Position numbers and translations under genes: made by a program
In this document: piece after piece, positions 1 through 8,954 of the stretch
Layout: every line of letters begins with the position of its first letter
Position numbering within the stretch: the first letter of the stretch is position 1
From: UBA1765 sp045615885
GTDB taxonomy: Bacteria; Fibrobacterota; Fibrobacteria; Fibrobacterales; Fibrobacteraceae
Length of the DNA stretch: 64,000 nucleotides
Direction of reading: 5' to 3'
NCBI GenBank assembly: GCA_045615885.1
Contig: JAZLFR010000073.1
Coordinates: 21,862-85,861, forward strand
The notes under the pieces: generated by a model
Told to the model about the DNA's origin: nothing
Seen by the model: only the letters and a program-made list of their open reading frames with translations
The model's database searches: none

Positions 1-1
1 C

Positions 2-1474
2 CCGTACGTGATCCCGAAGGCAAGCGATGTTTTGAATGTCGCTCCGGAGCAGTCTCCTGAATACTCCGAAGATGAACTGCAGGTTCTTGCCCGCGAACTG
101 GAACTGCATTTGGAAAGCTACAAGGTCAAGGGCAAGGTTACAAACATTGTCACGGGCCCTGTGATTACGCGTTTTGAAGTGGAACCGGGCCCTGGCATCA
201 AGGTTGCAAAGTTCCAGTCCCTGCAAGACGATTTGGCTCTAGCGTTAAAGGCCACGTCCATTCGCATCTTGGCGCCGATACCAGGCAAGTCTGTTGTCGG
301 CATCGAAATTCCGAACCGCAAAATGCAGACCATTTTCTGCAGCGACCTGTTCACGGTCGATCATTTTGACCCCAAGCCAGAAAAGTTGCAGATTGTGCTT
401 GGCAAAGACATTACCGGTGCCCCGTTCTCCATGGACCTCGCCCGTGCCCCGCACCTGCTCATTGCCGGTCAAACCGGTTCCGGTAAGTCTGTTTGCATCA
501 ACGTGCTCATGGCGAGCCTTTTGCTCAGCAAGACACCAGAGGAGCTCCGCATGGTTCTTGTGGACCCGAAGGTTGTGGAACTCAAGATGTACGAAAGCAT
601 TCCGCATTTGCTGCACCCCGTAATTACGCAGCCAGATACGGCCGTGCAGGCTCTCAAGTGGCTCTGCTTTGAAATGGACCGTCGCTACGAAGTTCTTGCC
701 AAGGCAAAGGTCAGAAACTTGTTTGGCTTTAACGAAAAAATTGCCTCGGGCAATTATCCTGATGACCTGCCAGAAGAAGAACGCAAGCACATGCCTTTCA
801 TTGTCGTGGTGATCGATGAACTTGCAGACTTGATGATGGTTGCTGGCAAGGAAGTGGAAAAGTCCATTGCGCGTATCGCCCAGAAGGCCCGTGCGGTGGG
901 CATTCATTTGGTGCTTGCAACGCAGCGTCCGTCGGCAAATGTCATTACCGGCCTTATCAAGGCTAACTTGCCGACCCGCATTTCGTTCAAGGTCGGTTCA
1001 GCGCTCGATTCCAGAATCATTCTTGACATGCAGGGTGCAGAAAAACTGCTTGGCCGTGGCGATATGCTCTACAAGCTGAACGACGACCCGGTGCGTGTGC
1101 ATGGCGCGTTCCTTGCAGACCCGGAAGCTGAACATTTGGCTGATGCCTGCTCGAACCAGAACGTTTATTACCCGCAGCTCGATAGCTTTGAATTTGACGA
1201 GGGCGGTGAAGGCGATGACGATGGCGAAGGTCTGCCCGCAAGTACCGGCAAGCTGGACCCGATTCTTTTTGAAGTCGCCTTGTGGGCCGTGGGCATGCGC
1301 GGCGTGTCGGTGTCTGCCGTGCAGCGCGCATTTAGCGTGGGCTTTAGCCGCGCAGGCAAAATTGTAGATCAAATGGAAAAAATCGGAATCTGCGGCAAGT
1401 CAAAGGGCAACTCCAAGCCGCGCGACATGCTCATGGGCGAAGAAGAAATCAACAACCTGAGCCAGAGATTCTAA
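2..1474 (+). CDS. ftsK: DNA translocase FtsK/SpoIIIE family, 3' part (gene continues off the left edge)
   Basis: Hexameric ATP-driven double-stranded DNA pump acting at the division septum to clear and resolve chromosome termini. The frame is open at the left edge, so the GTG at 8 is not assumed to be the start; the N-terminal membrane segments and linker of the family lie outside the window. About 490 residues are visible: the alpha/beta motor with Walker A GQTGSGKS (about 154-161 counted from position 8), a Walker B stretch ending IDELADLM, the conserved LATQRPS and DMQGAEKLLGRGDML motifs, an acidic linker, then a winged-helix gamma domain (about 415-488) that in this family reads polar DNA sequences. 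Its stop is 3 bp from the convergent gene at 1478. The family call is very secure; which FtsK paralogue this is cannot be told. Confidence 0.96.
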   Translation, partial: PYVIPKASDVLNVAPEQSPEYSEDELQVLARELELHLESYKVKGKVTNIVTGPVITRFEVEPGPGIKVAKFQSLQDDLALALKATSIRILAPIPGKSVVGIEIPNRKMQTIFCSDLFTVDHFDPKPEKLQIVLGKDITGAPFSMDLARAPHLLIAGQTGSGKSVCINVLMASLLLSKTPEELRMVLVDPKVVELKMYESIPHLLHPVITQPDTAVQALKWLCFEMDRRYEVLAKAKVRNLFGFNEKIASGNYPDDLPEEERKHMPFIVVVIDELADLMMVAGKEVEKSIARIAQKARAVGIHLVLATQRPSANVITGLIKANLPTRISFKVGSALDSRIILDMQGAEKLLGRGDMLYKLNDDPVRVHGAFLADPEAEHLADACSNQNVYYPQLDSFEFDEGGEGDDDGEGLPASTGKLDPILFEVALWAVGMRGVSVSAVQRAFSVGFSRAGKIVDQMEKIGICGKSKGNSKPRDMLMGEEEINNLSQRF

Positions 1475-1477
1475 CCG

Positions 1478-2449
1478 TCACTGCAAAAAAGGATTTTCGG
1501 TTTCGAAGTATTTGCCCTCGCGCCAGTAGGGGAGCTGCAAGAATACCTTGTAGGCATGCAGCATTTGGTTCTTGGCGCCGAGCACTGCATAGTCTTCTTC
1601 TGAAAGCGGACCCTTTGACATTTTCAAATAGTAGTAACCATCGTGGCTGTACATGCGGTCGCCGACAATGGGGTAGCCGAGTGCAGAAAGGTGTGCACGG
1701 ATCTGGTGCTTGCGGCCAGTTTTGAGTTCCGCTTCAAGCAGCGTGAATGGCCCCTGCAAACCGCCAATGCTCTCTTCAATCACTTTCAACTTTCTAAAAA
1801 TCGTCGTGCACGGCTTGCCGCCCTCTTCGAGCGGCGTCGGGAACATCTGCGCCTTGATTTCGTTTCCATCGCGTTCGCGTAGCGGAATTTCGCAAGTGTA
1901 TTCTTCGTGCGGGAACACTCCCGGAACGACGGCTAGGTAAAATTTGCCGAGCAGAATTCGGTCCAGGTTCTTTTGAAAACGCGTTGCCGTGTCGTGCGAC
2001 TTTGCAAACAGCATGAGGCCGCTGGTGTCGCGGTCTAGCCTGTGCATCGGCGTAATTTCTTCGTCGTCAAAGGCGCGGCGCACAATGCCTGTGAAAGTGT
2101 TGTAGAAAATTCTGCCGGTGTGGTGCACTGGAACTCCGGCCGGTTTTTCTACAAGCAAAAATTCGTCGTCTTCAAAAATCGTTTTGAAGTGCGTAGGAAC
2201 TTCTGGTTCCGTGTAGCCGCGCACTAGGTACTTGATTTTGTCGGCTCGGTGCAAAATGGTTTCGATCGTTGCCGCTTCGCCATTTACATATACATCGCCT
2301 GCAACAATTTTAGCCTGCCATTCTTCGGGGGAATGGTAGGTAAAGCGGCTTGCCAAAATTTCAAAAAGTTTTTTGCCTTCGTATTCCGGGCGCGCGACAC
2401 TTTCAAAAAACATTTCCGACGGCACATTGCCCGCTACTTCATTTTCCAT
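1478..2449 (-). CDS. RluA-family pseudouridine synthase
   Basis: Converts specific uridines in rRNA or tRNA to pseudouridine in the cytoplasm. The 323-residue protein has an N-terminal S4-like RNA-binding segment (around residues 40-75) followed by the RluA catalytic domain; the signature HRLDRDTSGLMLFAKS contains the catalytic aspartate, and a downstream block ending GRKHQIRAHLSALGYPIVGD is the other typical family motif. Length is normal for RluC/RluD-type enzymes. The start overlaps the end of the upstream DUF2914-like gene by 16 bp, suggesting coupled translation. The exact RNA target (RluA, RluC, RluD or TruC type) is not decided by the motifs visible. Confidence 0.93.
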   Translation of the reverse strand: MENEVAGNVPSEMFFESVARPEYEGKKLFEILASRFTYHSPEEWQAKIVAGDVYVNGEAATIETILHRADKIKYLVRGYTEPEVPTHFKTIFEDDEFLLVEKPAGVPVHHTGRIFYNTFTGIVRRAFDDEEITPMHRLDRDTSGLMLFAKSHDTATRFQKNLDRILLGKFYLAVVPGVFPHEEYTCEIPLRERDGNEIKAQMFPTPLEEGGKPCTTIFRKLKVIEESIGGLQGPFTLLEAELKTGRKHQIRAHLSALGYPIVGDRMYSHDGYYYLKMSKGPLSEEDYAVLGAKNQMLHAYKVFLQLPYWREGKYFETENPFLQ

Positions 2450-3570
2450 TGCACTCGCTCCGGTGAATTTTCGTTCGCCTCTTCAACAAGGAAGGTCTTT
2501 GAACCAATGACGGCTCCGCCCTCTACGGCAGTTTCCACCTTCCATTTTCCAAAGGGAACATTTCTTTTTTTCGTATAGATTCTAAAGCCTTCGCTACGGC
2601 TGCCGCGAGTTCTCATGCGGTCCGAAGAAATTTTGTTCACAAGTTCGTATTTGCCCGTATTTGGATTTTTGTAGTACCAGCGGTGTTCCAATTTTGCGGC
2701 GACGCTTGCTGGCGCAAAAACGGAACTCACAAAATAGACTGCTTGGTCATCTGGGCGCAAATGTACCGTTTCTGCCTTGAGCGCATTGCGCTCCAAAAAG
2801 CTAGGTTCCGAAATTTCACAAGAATAGTTTTTATGAAAGTTCACGCAGGCATTCTGTTCCTTTAAAACAAGCGGCACCGGCGGAATCCAGTTCAAAATGC
2901 GGGCCACAAGCAAGGCTACCGAAATCAAGCCTGGTAAAATCAGGGCCTTTTTTGTGCGGTGCGAAAGCCGCCAAGCCAAAAGGCAGATTCCAAAGGAAAT
3001 CAGCACCGAAAGCAGGAACCAGATGAAGCCTATGCTAGAAACCAAATGCGGAATCAAAAAGTTCAAAAACATAGTGCCTATCAAACTTGCAAAGGCAAGG
3101 CTCAGCTCAAAGCGTTCGTAGGACTTTTGCAAAAATTCATTCAGCACAAGGAGTGCTGCAAGTATTGCCACGAGTACGAGAGCCGCTATCGAACCGCTGC
3201 TTTTGAAGTAGCAAACGACTAGCGCGCTGAACAAACTGCCAAAGCAAAACTGCACGACGTACGAAAACCGGAACTTCCATTTGTCGTTGAAATTCCTAGC
3301 CAATGCAAAACGTCGTGCCTTTGAAATTTTAGCCGCCAATGCATTTCTGGCAGAAGCATCTTCGGCATGTGCCATGGTCGTGTCTTCTGCAGTTGCAGAA
3401 AGCAAAAGTAAAAACACGAGCGCAACGGCATAATACAGCCCCAATATGGCAAGGTCGGATGTTTGCACTAGTCTGCCGAGTGTAAACGAATCCCAGCCAA
3501 AGCCGCCTACAAATGCGACTGCGGGCACAAAACGCCTTACCTTCTCAAAAGCTGTTTTAAACTTTTCCAC
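2434..3570 (-). CDS. Membrane protein with C-terminal DUF2914-like domain
   Basis: 378 residues. The N-terminal two thirds is a series of hydrophobic segments (roughly eight candidate transmembrane helices up to about residue 235). A soluble C-terminal domain (about 265-370) then carries the pattern of DUF2914: an exported beta-rich unit with HRWYYKNPNTGKYELV and, near the end, GKWKVETAV. The function of this family is unknown. The 3' end overlaps the RluA-type gene by 16 bp and the 5' end lies 27 bp from nadD, so it appears to be part of one minus-strand operon running from 6350 to 1478. Domain call is from pattern recognition only. Confidence 0.75.
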   Translation of the reverse strand: MEKFKTAFEKVRRFVPAVAFVGGFGWDSFTLGRLVQTSDLAILGLYYAVALVFLLLLSATAEDTTMAHAEDASARNALAAKISKARRFALARNFNDKWKFRFSYVVQFCFGSLFSALVVCYFKSSGSIAALVLVAILAALLVLNEFLQKSYERFELSLAFASLIGTMFLNFLIPHLVSSIGFIWFLLSVLISFGICLLAWRLSHRTKKALILPGLISVALLVARILNWIPPVPLVLKEQNACVNFHKNYSCEISEPSFLERNALKAETVHLRPDDQAVYFVSSVFAPASVAAKLEHRWYYKNPNTGKYELVNKISSDRMRTRGSRSEGFRIYTKKRNVPFGKWKVETAVEGGAVIGSKTFLVEEANENSPERVQWKMK

Positions 3571-3597
3571 GAACAGTCAGCTCCTGGTAGCTAGTCA

Positions 3598-4260
3598 CTA
3601 AAAATTATACAGGCCTTGTTCCAGTATATAATCGTACACTTCGGGCAAAAGGCCTTCTGGCTTTTCGTTGCGCTTTTTCAACAGCTGCTTGCGAATTTCT
3701 GAACTTGCGTACTTGCCTACAAAGCCGTCTGCCTTGCCTACCAGGTGCAGCGGGGCATTGTTGTCTGCAAGGTGCTTCTTTATGTCGGGGTCCGCAGAAC
3801 CGTCGCGAGAAAATACGATCAGTTCAAATTCCTTCAGCAGCAAATGCCCGTTGTAGTTTGTGCCGTAAAAATTCAGCGGGTCGCGCCAGCGCGGAATCCC
3901 CGCGTAGCTGTCGGCGCCAATCAAAAGCCTAAAGTTGCATTCCGGGTGCGCATCGCGCAGCATGCTCATTGAAATGTACGAACCGCGGTAGTCGCCCATC
4001 TGAATTTCCCAGTCCGAAATTACAAAGCGGTCCGTAGAAATTCCAAGCTCACGTGCAGAACTTGCAATTGAAATTTTTAGCATTTCAAAGCGGTCTTCTG
4101 CCGAGGCGTTCAGCTGCTTGTCCCAGCGGTCGGGGCTCGGAATAAACCAGACTTCTTCGCAAAGGCCTTTGTTCAGGCAAATGTTTGCAACTTTAGCATG
4201 GTCCAGGTGCACCGGGTCAAAGGCACCGCCAAAAACGGCAACGTTCTTTCTAATATACAT
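3598..4260 (-). CDS. nadD: Nicotinate-nucleotide adenylyltransferase
   Basis: Transfers AMP from ATP to nicotinate mononucleotide in NAD biosynthesis. The 220-residue protein opens with the nucleotidyltransferase motif GGAFDPVHLDHAKVAN, containing the HxxH pair that binds the nucleotide phosphates, continues with WFIPSPDRWDK, and has an ASSEIR motif near residue 190 corresponding to the family ISSTxIR. Length is typical. The first residues overlap the end of the upstream outer-membrane gene by 11 bp. NadD is favoured over the related CoaD because of the length and the C-terminal motif; a divergent substrate cannot be excluded. Confidence 0.88.
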   Translation of the reverse strand: MYIRKNVAVFGGAFDPVHLDHAKVANICLNKGLCEEVWFIPSPDRWDKQLNASAEDRFEMLKISIASSARELGISTDRFVISDWEIQMGDYRGSYISMSMLRDAHPECNFRLLIGADSYAGIPRWRDPLNFYGTNYNGHLLLKEFELIVFSRDGSADPDIKKHLADNNAPLHLVGKADGFVGKYASSEIRKQLLKKRNEKPEGLLPEVYDYILEQGLYNF

Positions 4261-4786
4261 ACACTACAAATCCAAAGTTCAACTGCAACCTGGAGCCGTT
4301 CACCTTTTCTTCCAGAATCGGGTCGTAGTGCGAAATAATCCAGCGGTATTCAAGCTCTGTCACTATCGCTGCCATCGGGCTCAGCTGGAAAAACGTTCCA
4401 AGACCAACGCCCCATTCGTTCCAGGCTACATCGCCGATTTTGCTCAGGTTCTTGGCGCGCGTGTAGGTACCCTGCAGGTACGGGCCCGGGCCAAGGGCAA
4501 TGCCAAGCTGCAGCGAAAGGTCGCGGTGGTCCACTTCCACTTTTTCGGCATCGTCCGGGTTCACGGCAAAGTCATAAATGCCGTAGCCAATCTTAAAATA
4601 GCCAAGGCCGTTCAACCAAGCGCCAACTTGCGGGTTTATGCGCACTATGCCTGCGCCCGACTCGTCGTCGCTCATGACTCCCGTACCCATTTCAATAGTG
4701 CCGCCAACAATCAGGGGAAGCTTTTGTGCGTGTGTAACGCCACAGAGTGCGAACAGCATCACCAGAACAAACAGAAGTCTTTTCAT
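4250..4786 (-). CDS. Small outer-membrane beta-barrel-like protein
   Basis: 178 residues with a clear signal peptide: charged MKR, a hydrophobic core of about 14 residues and an AxA-type site ending THAQ near residue 21. The mature part alternates polar and hydrophobic residues with many glycines and aromatics, and ends in an aromatic-rich strand finishing VYVY, as expected for a small outer-membrane beta barrel. No enzyme motif is visible. It lies 1 bp from the upstream membrane-protein gene and overlaps nadD by 11 bp. The family is not recognised. Confidence 0.7.
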   Translation of the reverse strand: MKRLLFVLVMLFALCGVTHAQKLPLIVGGTIEMGTGVMSDDESGAGIVRINPQVGAWLNGLGYFKIGYGIYDFAVNPDDAEKVEVDHRDLSLQLGIALGPGPYLQGTYTRAKNLSKIGDVAWNEWGVGLGTFFQLSPMAAIVTELEYRWIISHYDPILEEKVNGSRLQLNFGFVVYVY

Positions 4787-4787
4787 G

Positions 4788-5192
4788 TCAGCTCACCAAA
4801 ACATATGCGATTAAAGTTGCGCCGAGCAAGTTGACCAGCGAATCGAGTTTCATTGCCCAGTATAGTTTTTGAGAAATGCTTCTGCCGTCCACAACGCGTG
4901 ACTGGAACGCATCAGAAAAATAGAGCGAAAGCAAAAACTTGAATGCAATTGTACCCAAGAGCCAGGTGGCAAAGCCGCTAAAGTAGAGCATGGTAATATA
5001 GATTACTGCAACACCGAACGAAAGGCGGATGTTTGAGTTGCGGAGTTCCTTTAGAGCAATTTTTTCTTGATGCAGAATTTCACGGTACTTGAGTGCCTTT
5101 TCGCAAAAACTCACATAGCGGTTAAGCAACATAGACAAGTTGTAACCGAACAGCACAATAGATGCGACTATAGAAATTTTTGAAATCAGCAT
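4788..5192 (-). CDS. Small multi-spanning membrane protein, unknown function
   Basis: 134 residues with four hydrophobic segments: one at the N-terminus (about 3-25), two in the middle (about 58-95) and one at the C-terminus (about 115-133). A charged helical stretch rich in Lys and Glu between the first and second suggests a short coiled coil or cytoplasmic loop. The gene sits between rsgA (15 bp upstream) and the small outer-membrane protein (1 bp downstream), so it is likely co-transcribed with them. No family recognised. Confidence 0.62.
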   Translation of the reverse strand: MLISKISIVASIVLFGYNLSMLLNRYVSFCEKALKYREILHQEKIALKELRNSNIRLSFGVAVIYITMLYFSGFATWLLGTIAFKFLLSLYFSDAFQSRVVDGRSISQKLYWAMKLDSLVNLLGATLIAYVLVS

Positions 5193-5207
5193 TTATAAAC
5201 CTTGCAT

Positions 5208-6350
5208 TTAATCTTTCGCCGTTAAAATTCTCAAATAGCTGTCGTAGCGGCCCTTGCTCAAGCGCCCTTCTTCGACGGCAGCGCGCACGGCGCAGCCTGG
5301 TTCCTTCAGGTGCAGGCAGTTGCCGAATTTGCAGGTAAAGTTGCCATCTGGGAAGAACCCCGGGAATATGCCGGCTAGCACTTCAGGGTCAAGGTCCACA
5401 ATGCCGAGCGAGCGAATGCCCGGCGTATCGATCACAATGCCGCCGTCGGGCAGGTTGAGCAGGCTCGAAGACGTTGTCGTGTGGCGGCCCTTGCCGTCTT
5501 TCTCGCGCACATGGCCCGTCTTGAGTTCTGCATTTGGCACGAGCTTGTTTATGAGCGTAGATTTGCCCACGCCGCTCTGGCCGCTGAACACCGAGACCTT
5601 GCCCTTCAAAAGTTTGCGCAGCTCCTCTACGCCTTCGCCTGTCACGGAACTCACTGTAAGCACCGTGTCTACGATTTCTGTAAAGTCCCTGATTTCTTCC
5701 GGCAGTTCATCTACAAGGTCGCGCTTTGTAAGCACAAGCAAAAACGGCAGCTCGTTCAACGAGGCGGCAAGCAAAAAGCGGTCTGCAAAACCGTAGTTGA
5801 ATTCCGGGTCTTTCACGGAGGCCACGATCACGACCTGGTCAATGTTTGCTGCTAGCGTAAGTTCGCGGTGGCGGCTATCTTTTGGCCCCGGGCGTGTAAG
5901 TGCGCTCTTTCGAGGCAGCACTCGCACCACGCAATACTTTTGCGAGCCTACGCCCTCGCCAGAATCGGATTCTTCGTCGTTGACCATGCCTAGCAAAACC
6001 CGGTCGCCGACTGCAGGGAATTCCCCAAGCTCCTTTGCCGTTGTTGCGTAGTACATTGCCGTGACTATGCTTGAATCTGCAGAACTGTCATCGTTCTTGC
6101 CCAATTTAACTTCGCACGTACGACGGTGGACCTCTATGACAAGGCCTTCAACGGTATTTTCAATATCGAATTTTTCGAGGGGGTCCTTGATTTTTTTCAA
6201 TCGTGGATTTTTGAATTCGCGGCTCCAGCGCTCCTTGATGGGGCGGTCATCTATGGTGCCGTCTCTGTATGCCTGCATGGCATTCACACGCCTTGCTCGG
6301 GCGTGGCGGCGCGTACTGCGGCTGTGTTCTTCAAAATCCTCTTCTAGCAT
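5208..6350 (-). CDS. rsgA: Ribosome small-subunit-dependent GTPase A
   Basis: Circularly permuted GTPase that checks and matures the 30S subunit. The 380-residue protein has an arginine-rich N-terminal extension, an OB-fold region (about 65-150), then the G motifs in the permuted order diagnostic of RsgA/YjeQ: G4 as TKRDL, then G1 GQSGVGKST, then G3 DTPG. A C-terminal zinc-binding segment with CKFGNCLHLKEPGC follows. The N-terminal extension (about 60 residues before the OB fold) is longer than in the E. coli protein. It is the first gene of the minus-strand run and is divergent from the ompA-like gene at 6565. Confidence 0.95.
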   Translation of the reverse strand: MLEEDFEEHSRSTRRHARARRVNAMQAYRDGTIDDRPIKERWSREFKNPRLKKIKDPLEKFDIENTVEGLVIEVHRRTCEVKLGKNDDSSADSSIVTAMYYATTAKELGEFPAVGDRVLLGMVNDEESDSGEGVGSQKYCVVRVLPRKSALTRPGPKDSRHRELTLAANIDQVVIVASVKDPEFNYGFADRFLLAASLNELPFLLVLTKRDLVDELPEEIRDFTEIVDTVLTVSSVTGEGVEELRKLLKGKVSVFSGQSGVGKSTLINKLVPNAELKTGHVREKDGKGRHTTTSSSLLNLPDGGIVIDTPGIRSLGIVDLDPEVLAGIFPGFFPDGNFTCKFGNCLHLKEPGCAVRAAVEEGRLSKGRYDSYLRILTAKD

Positions 6351-6564
6351 TCAAATGCAATTTAGAAAAATAGGGGCGCAGATTGCAGAAGGGGTGGTTT
6401 GCCGTATGCAAAAACAAGGCTTGAAAATGACGGTGATGTTAAAATAAACTTACGAAATAATCCAAAAAAACATCTTGTTTTCATAAAATTAGTTTGTTAT
6501 TGAATTTTTTTTAATAAATTTACTTACGAAAAGATTGCAACCGCTTTGAGGGACCGAAAAATCA
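6351..6564. promoter_or_regulatory. Divergent intergenic region between rsgA and the ompA-like gene
   Basis: 214 bp, strongly AT-rich in its right half, that must hold the outward promoters of rsgA (minus) and the OmpA-family gene (plus). A short CTTACGAAA direct repeat occurs at about 6450 and 6532. A purine-rich GAGGGA at 6548-6553, 11 bp before the ATG at 6565, is the best ribosome-binding site for the rightward gene. No terminator hairpin was seen. Confidence 0.4.
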
Positions 6565-8580
6565 ATGAAAAATTTAAATTTACACAATACGGATAGTTGT
6601 ATGAAAAGTTTAAAGTTACTTCACATTATAGTGCTCGCCTTGATTTGCGTTGGTGAAATTTTTGCCCAGGCAGGTAATCGCGGTGGTTCCGACGGTATTC
6701 ACCAATATAATGCCTATACTTTGGGTAAGTGGGGCATTCGCGCTGGCGGTAGCGGCTTTGGTACGTTTGACTCGTACGCCTATTCCGGTGACAGACACTA
6801 CGAAGTTTACGATAACGATAATATCGGTATCACCGGCGGTGGCGGCGAGTACAAGGTTGGCATGTTCGCTCCGTCGCTTGAACTTATCCCTTACATGGGC
6901 GTTGGTCTTTCCAAATATCTTGATGTTGGTGGATATTTGCCTTATTACGGTGACTTGGCTGCTTCCGTGGGTTCCCTTCTGGGTGAGCCGAACGGTGCTG
7001 GCGAAGCGGAACTTTGGGCTAGCGGCTTTGGCGACCTTGGAATCTGGGCTAAAATCCGTACCGAGATTTTCCCGGATGACTTTCTTTTTGCCGCTGCTTT
7101 CTACTATGAACTAGACTTCCCGACCGGTGAAGAAGGCTACGGCATGCGCGTGCGCCACCCCTGGTACTACAACACCGCAGCCGGCTATAACGATGACCAT
7201 TCGGCCAAGGGCTACACGGACCCGTTCACTGCAGGTGAATTTGTGTCCATTCAAATGTTGATCGGTACGTTTGACTTTAAAAAGAAGGGCTACTTCCCGA
7301 TCCGCTGGAACACCTACTTTGGCATGGCCCTTGCCTCTGGCTATGGTGCCAACACCCTTATCTATGGTACCGGCGTAAACTTCATTCCGAATGGCAAATT
7401 GTTCGAAAGCCAGCCAGATAGCCTCGAAATCAAGTTCTTTGGCGAATTCCATGCTGAATCCAGGGTGCAAAAGACTCCGCTCCCGCGCATGCCGCTCGAC
7501 TTGGATGTTTTGGCTCTCGATGCGGGCGTTACATTCAGTGTTGCTGATGTTTTGGATATTACGCTTGCTTTTGAAATGTCGGTGAAGGCTTTTGCCTACT
7601 TGATTGGCGATTACAATCGTGATTCAAGCCACGGCTTTGAAAACTTGCACGAAAGTGGATATTATGGTGATGGCGTTACAGCTACTTACGCTATTTCTTC
7701 GACGCCATACTATGGCGGTCACTTGAATGTCTCCATACACTTTGGTGGAGTAAAGGATCCTCCGCCGGAACCATGCCCGGAACCTCGTGTAGATACAGTA
7801 TATGTTACCAGGTATGATACTGTTGAAATTGCTGCGACTTGCCCGGTTTACGAAGAAAAAATTTGCCCAGTTCCAGACCTAAAATACTTCAAGAAGAGTA
7901 TTCACTTCAAGTCTGACTCCTATGAACTTGAGGAACGTTCCAAGTACATTTTGGATGAACTCGTCGACTTGATGAAGATGCTCCCCGATGTAAAGCTTGA
8001 CCTCTTTGGTCATACCGATAGCACCGCATCTGAAGATTACAATGTCAGGTTGTCTCAGAATCGTGCACGCTCTGCCATGAAGTACATGGTTGAAAGCGGG
8101 ATTGACTCCACTCGTTTGCAAACTGGTTGGAGTGGCGAAATGCAGCCGGTTCGCGATAATGGAGCCGAAAAGGGCCGTCGCAAGAATCGTCGTGTAGAAT
8201 TGCTGCCGTATGACCAGACGCAGCAAGAAAAATCCTATGCCGAAGAAAAAGCAGATGGAAGCGGATCTGACCAGTATGAACATCCTGCTGACTCCACGCA
8301 GGCACCTGCCGATACTGTAGAATCTGACTTCTATAATGGTGCTCCACTTTACTTGGATGAGAAGCCGAAGGAAGAACCTGCCGAGGAGCCTTTAGCCCCT
8401 GCTGAAGAAGTTGCAGCTACTGCTGAAGAGATTCAACCTCTTGCAGAGGAATCTTCTGCCCCTGCTGAAGAAGTCTCTGCCACAGCCGAGGAGGAGTCTG
8501 CTCCGGTTGAAGAAGCGGCTCCAGCCGAGGAAGATGCCGCTCCAGTAGAAGAATCTGAATCCTCTGGAGAGGATTTGTAA
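6565..8580 (+). CDS. OmpA-family outer-membrane protein with acidic Pro/Ala/Glu tail
   Basis: 671 residues. A signal peptide follows either M1 or M13 (hydrophobic LHIIVLALICVGEIFAQA). Residues up to about 395 form a Gly/Tyr-rich beta-barrel-like region; a proline-rich linker precedes an OmpA C-terminal peptidoglycan-binding domain at about 435-550, recognisable by the GHTDS motif and the NxxLSxxRA-type helix (YNVRLSQNRA). The last 60-70 residues are low-complexity repeats of PAEE-like units. ATG 6565 is chosen because GAGGGA lies 11 bp upstream; ATG 6601 has no good ribosome-binding site. Likely anchors the outer membrane to peptidoglycan and may be a porin. It stands alone at the left edge of the polysaccharide locus. 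Confidence 0.88.
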   Translation: MKNLNLHNTDSCMKSLKLLHIIVLALICVGEIFAQAGNRGGSDGIHQYNAYTLGKWGIRAGGSGFGTFDSYAYSGDRHYEVYDNDNIGITGGGGEYKVGMFAPSLELIPYMGVGLSKYLDVGGYLPYYGDLAASVGSLLGEPNGAGEAELWASGFGDLGIWAKIRTEIFPDDFLFAAAFYYELDFPTGEEGYGMRVRHPWYYNTAAGYNDDHSAKGYTDPFTAGEFVSIQMLIGTFDFKKKGYFPIRWNTYFGMALASGYGANTLIYGTGVNFIPNGKLFESQPDSLEIKFFGEFHAESRVQKTPLPRMPLDLDVLALDAGVTFSVADVLDITLAFEMSVKAFAYLIGDYNRDSSHGFENLHESGYYGDGVTATYAISSTPYYGGHLNVSIHFGGVKDPPPEPCPEPRVDTVYVTRYDTVEIAATCPVYEEKICPVPDLKYFKKSIHFKSDSYELEERSKYILDELVDLMKMLPDVKLDLFGHTDSTASEDYNVRLSQNRARSAMKYMVESGIDSTRLQTGWSGEMQPVRDNGAEKGRRKNRRVELLPYDQTQQEKSYAEEKADGSGSDQYEHPADSTQAPADTVESDFYNGAPLYLDEKPKEEPAEEPLAPAEEVAATAEEIQPLAEESSAPAEEVSATAEEESAPVEEAAPAEEDAAPVEESESSGEDL

Positions 8581-8637
8581 AAATGAAAATGCACTTTGGG
8601 AAATTTCTTGAAGTGCTTTTTTATGGAATGGTTGCCA

Positions 8638-8943
8638 ATGTACGAACTTTGCATAAAGAGATTTTTTGATTTTAGCTTATCTCTGATTGCCGTTTTGGTG
8701 CTCAGTCCTGTTCTGCTGTTGCTGACCGTTGTTGGTGCCATAGCCATGAGGGGGAATCCTTTCTTCACGCAGCTTCGCCCCGGCAAGAACGAGAAGATAT
8801 TTAAGCTGGTCAAGTTTCGCAGTATGACTATGGCTCAAGATGAACAAGGTAATCTACTATCGGATAAGAATCGTCTCAATAAGTTTGGAATGCTTTTGAA
8901 TTTCGAAAAATTAAAAAATGGTATACCTTGTATGCTACAATAA
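8638..8943 (+). pseudogene. Truncated undecaprenyl-phosphate sugar-phosphate transferase (N-terminal half only)
   Basis: Matches the N-terminus of the bacterial sugar transferase family (WcaJ/WbaP C-domain type) that loads the first sugar phosphate onto undecaprenyl phosphate. Visible are MYELCIKRFFDF, one hydrophobic helix (about 13-36), NPFFTQLRPGKNEKIFKLVKFRSM and NKFGMLL. Family members continue for about 100 further residues, with the Leu-Asp-Glu-Leu-Pro and Gly-Pro-Arg-Pro motifs needed for activity; here the frame turns into 14 unrelated residues and stops. The ATG at 8638 begins exactly where family alignment would begin. It is probably a recombination remnant at the left boundary of the swapped polysaccharide cassette. 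Confidence 0.8.
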
Positions 8944-8954
8944 GAGGTTTTGTA

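Noticed and set aside
4118..4834. 238-codon plus-strand ORF over nadD and the small outer-membrane gene
   Set aside because: It crosses two convincing minus-strand genes, including one with a signal peptide and one with NadD motifs, and shows no motif of its own.
6601..6603. Alternative start of the OmpA-family gene
   Set aside because: The signal peptide would fit equally well, but there is no ribosome-binding site, whereas GAGGGA precedes ATG 6565. Kept as an alternative only.
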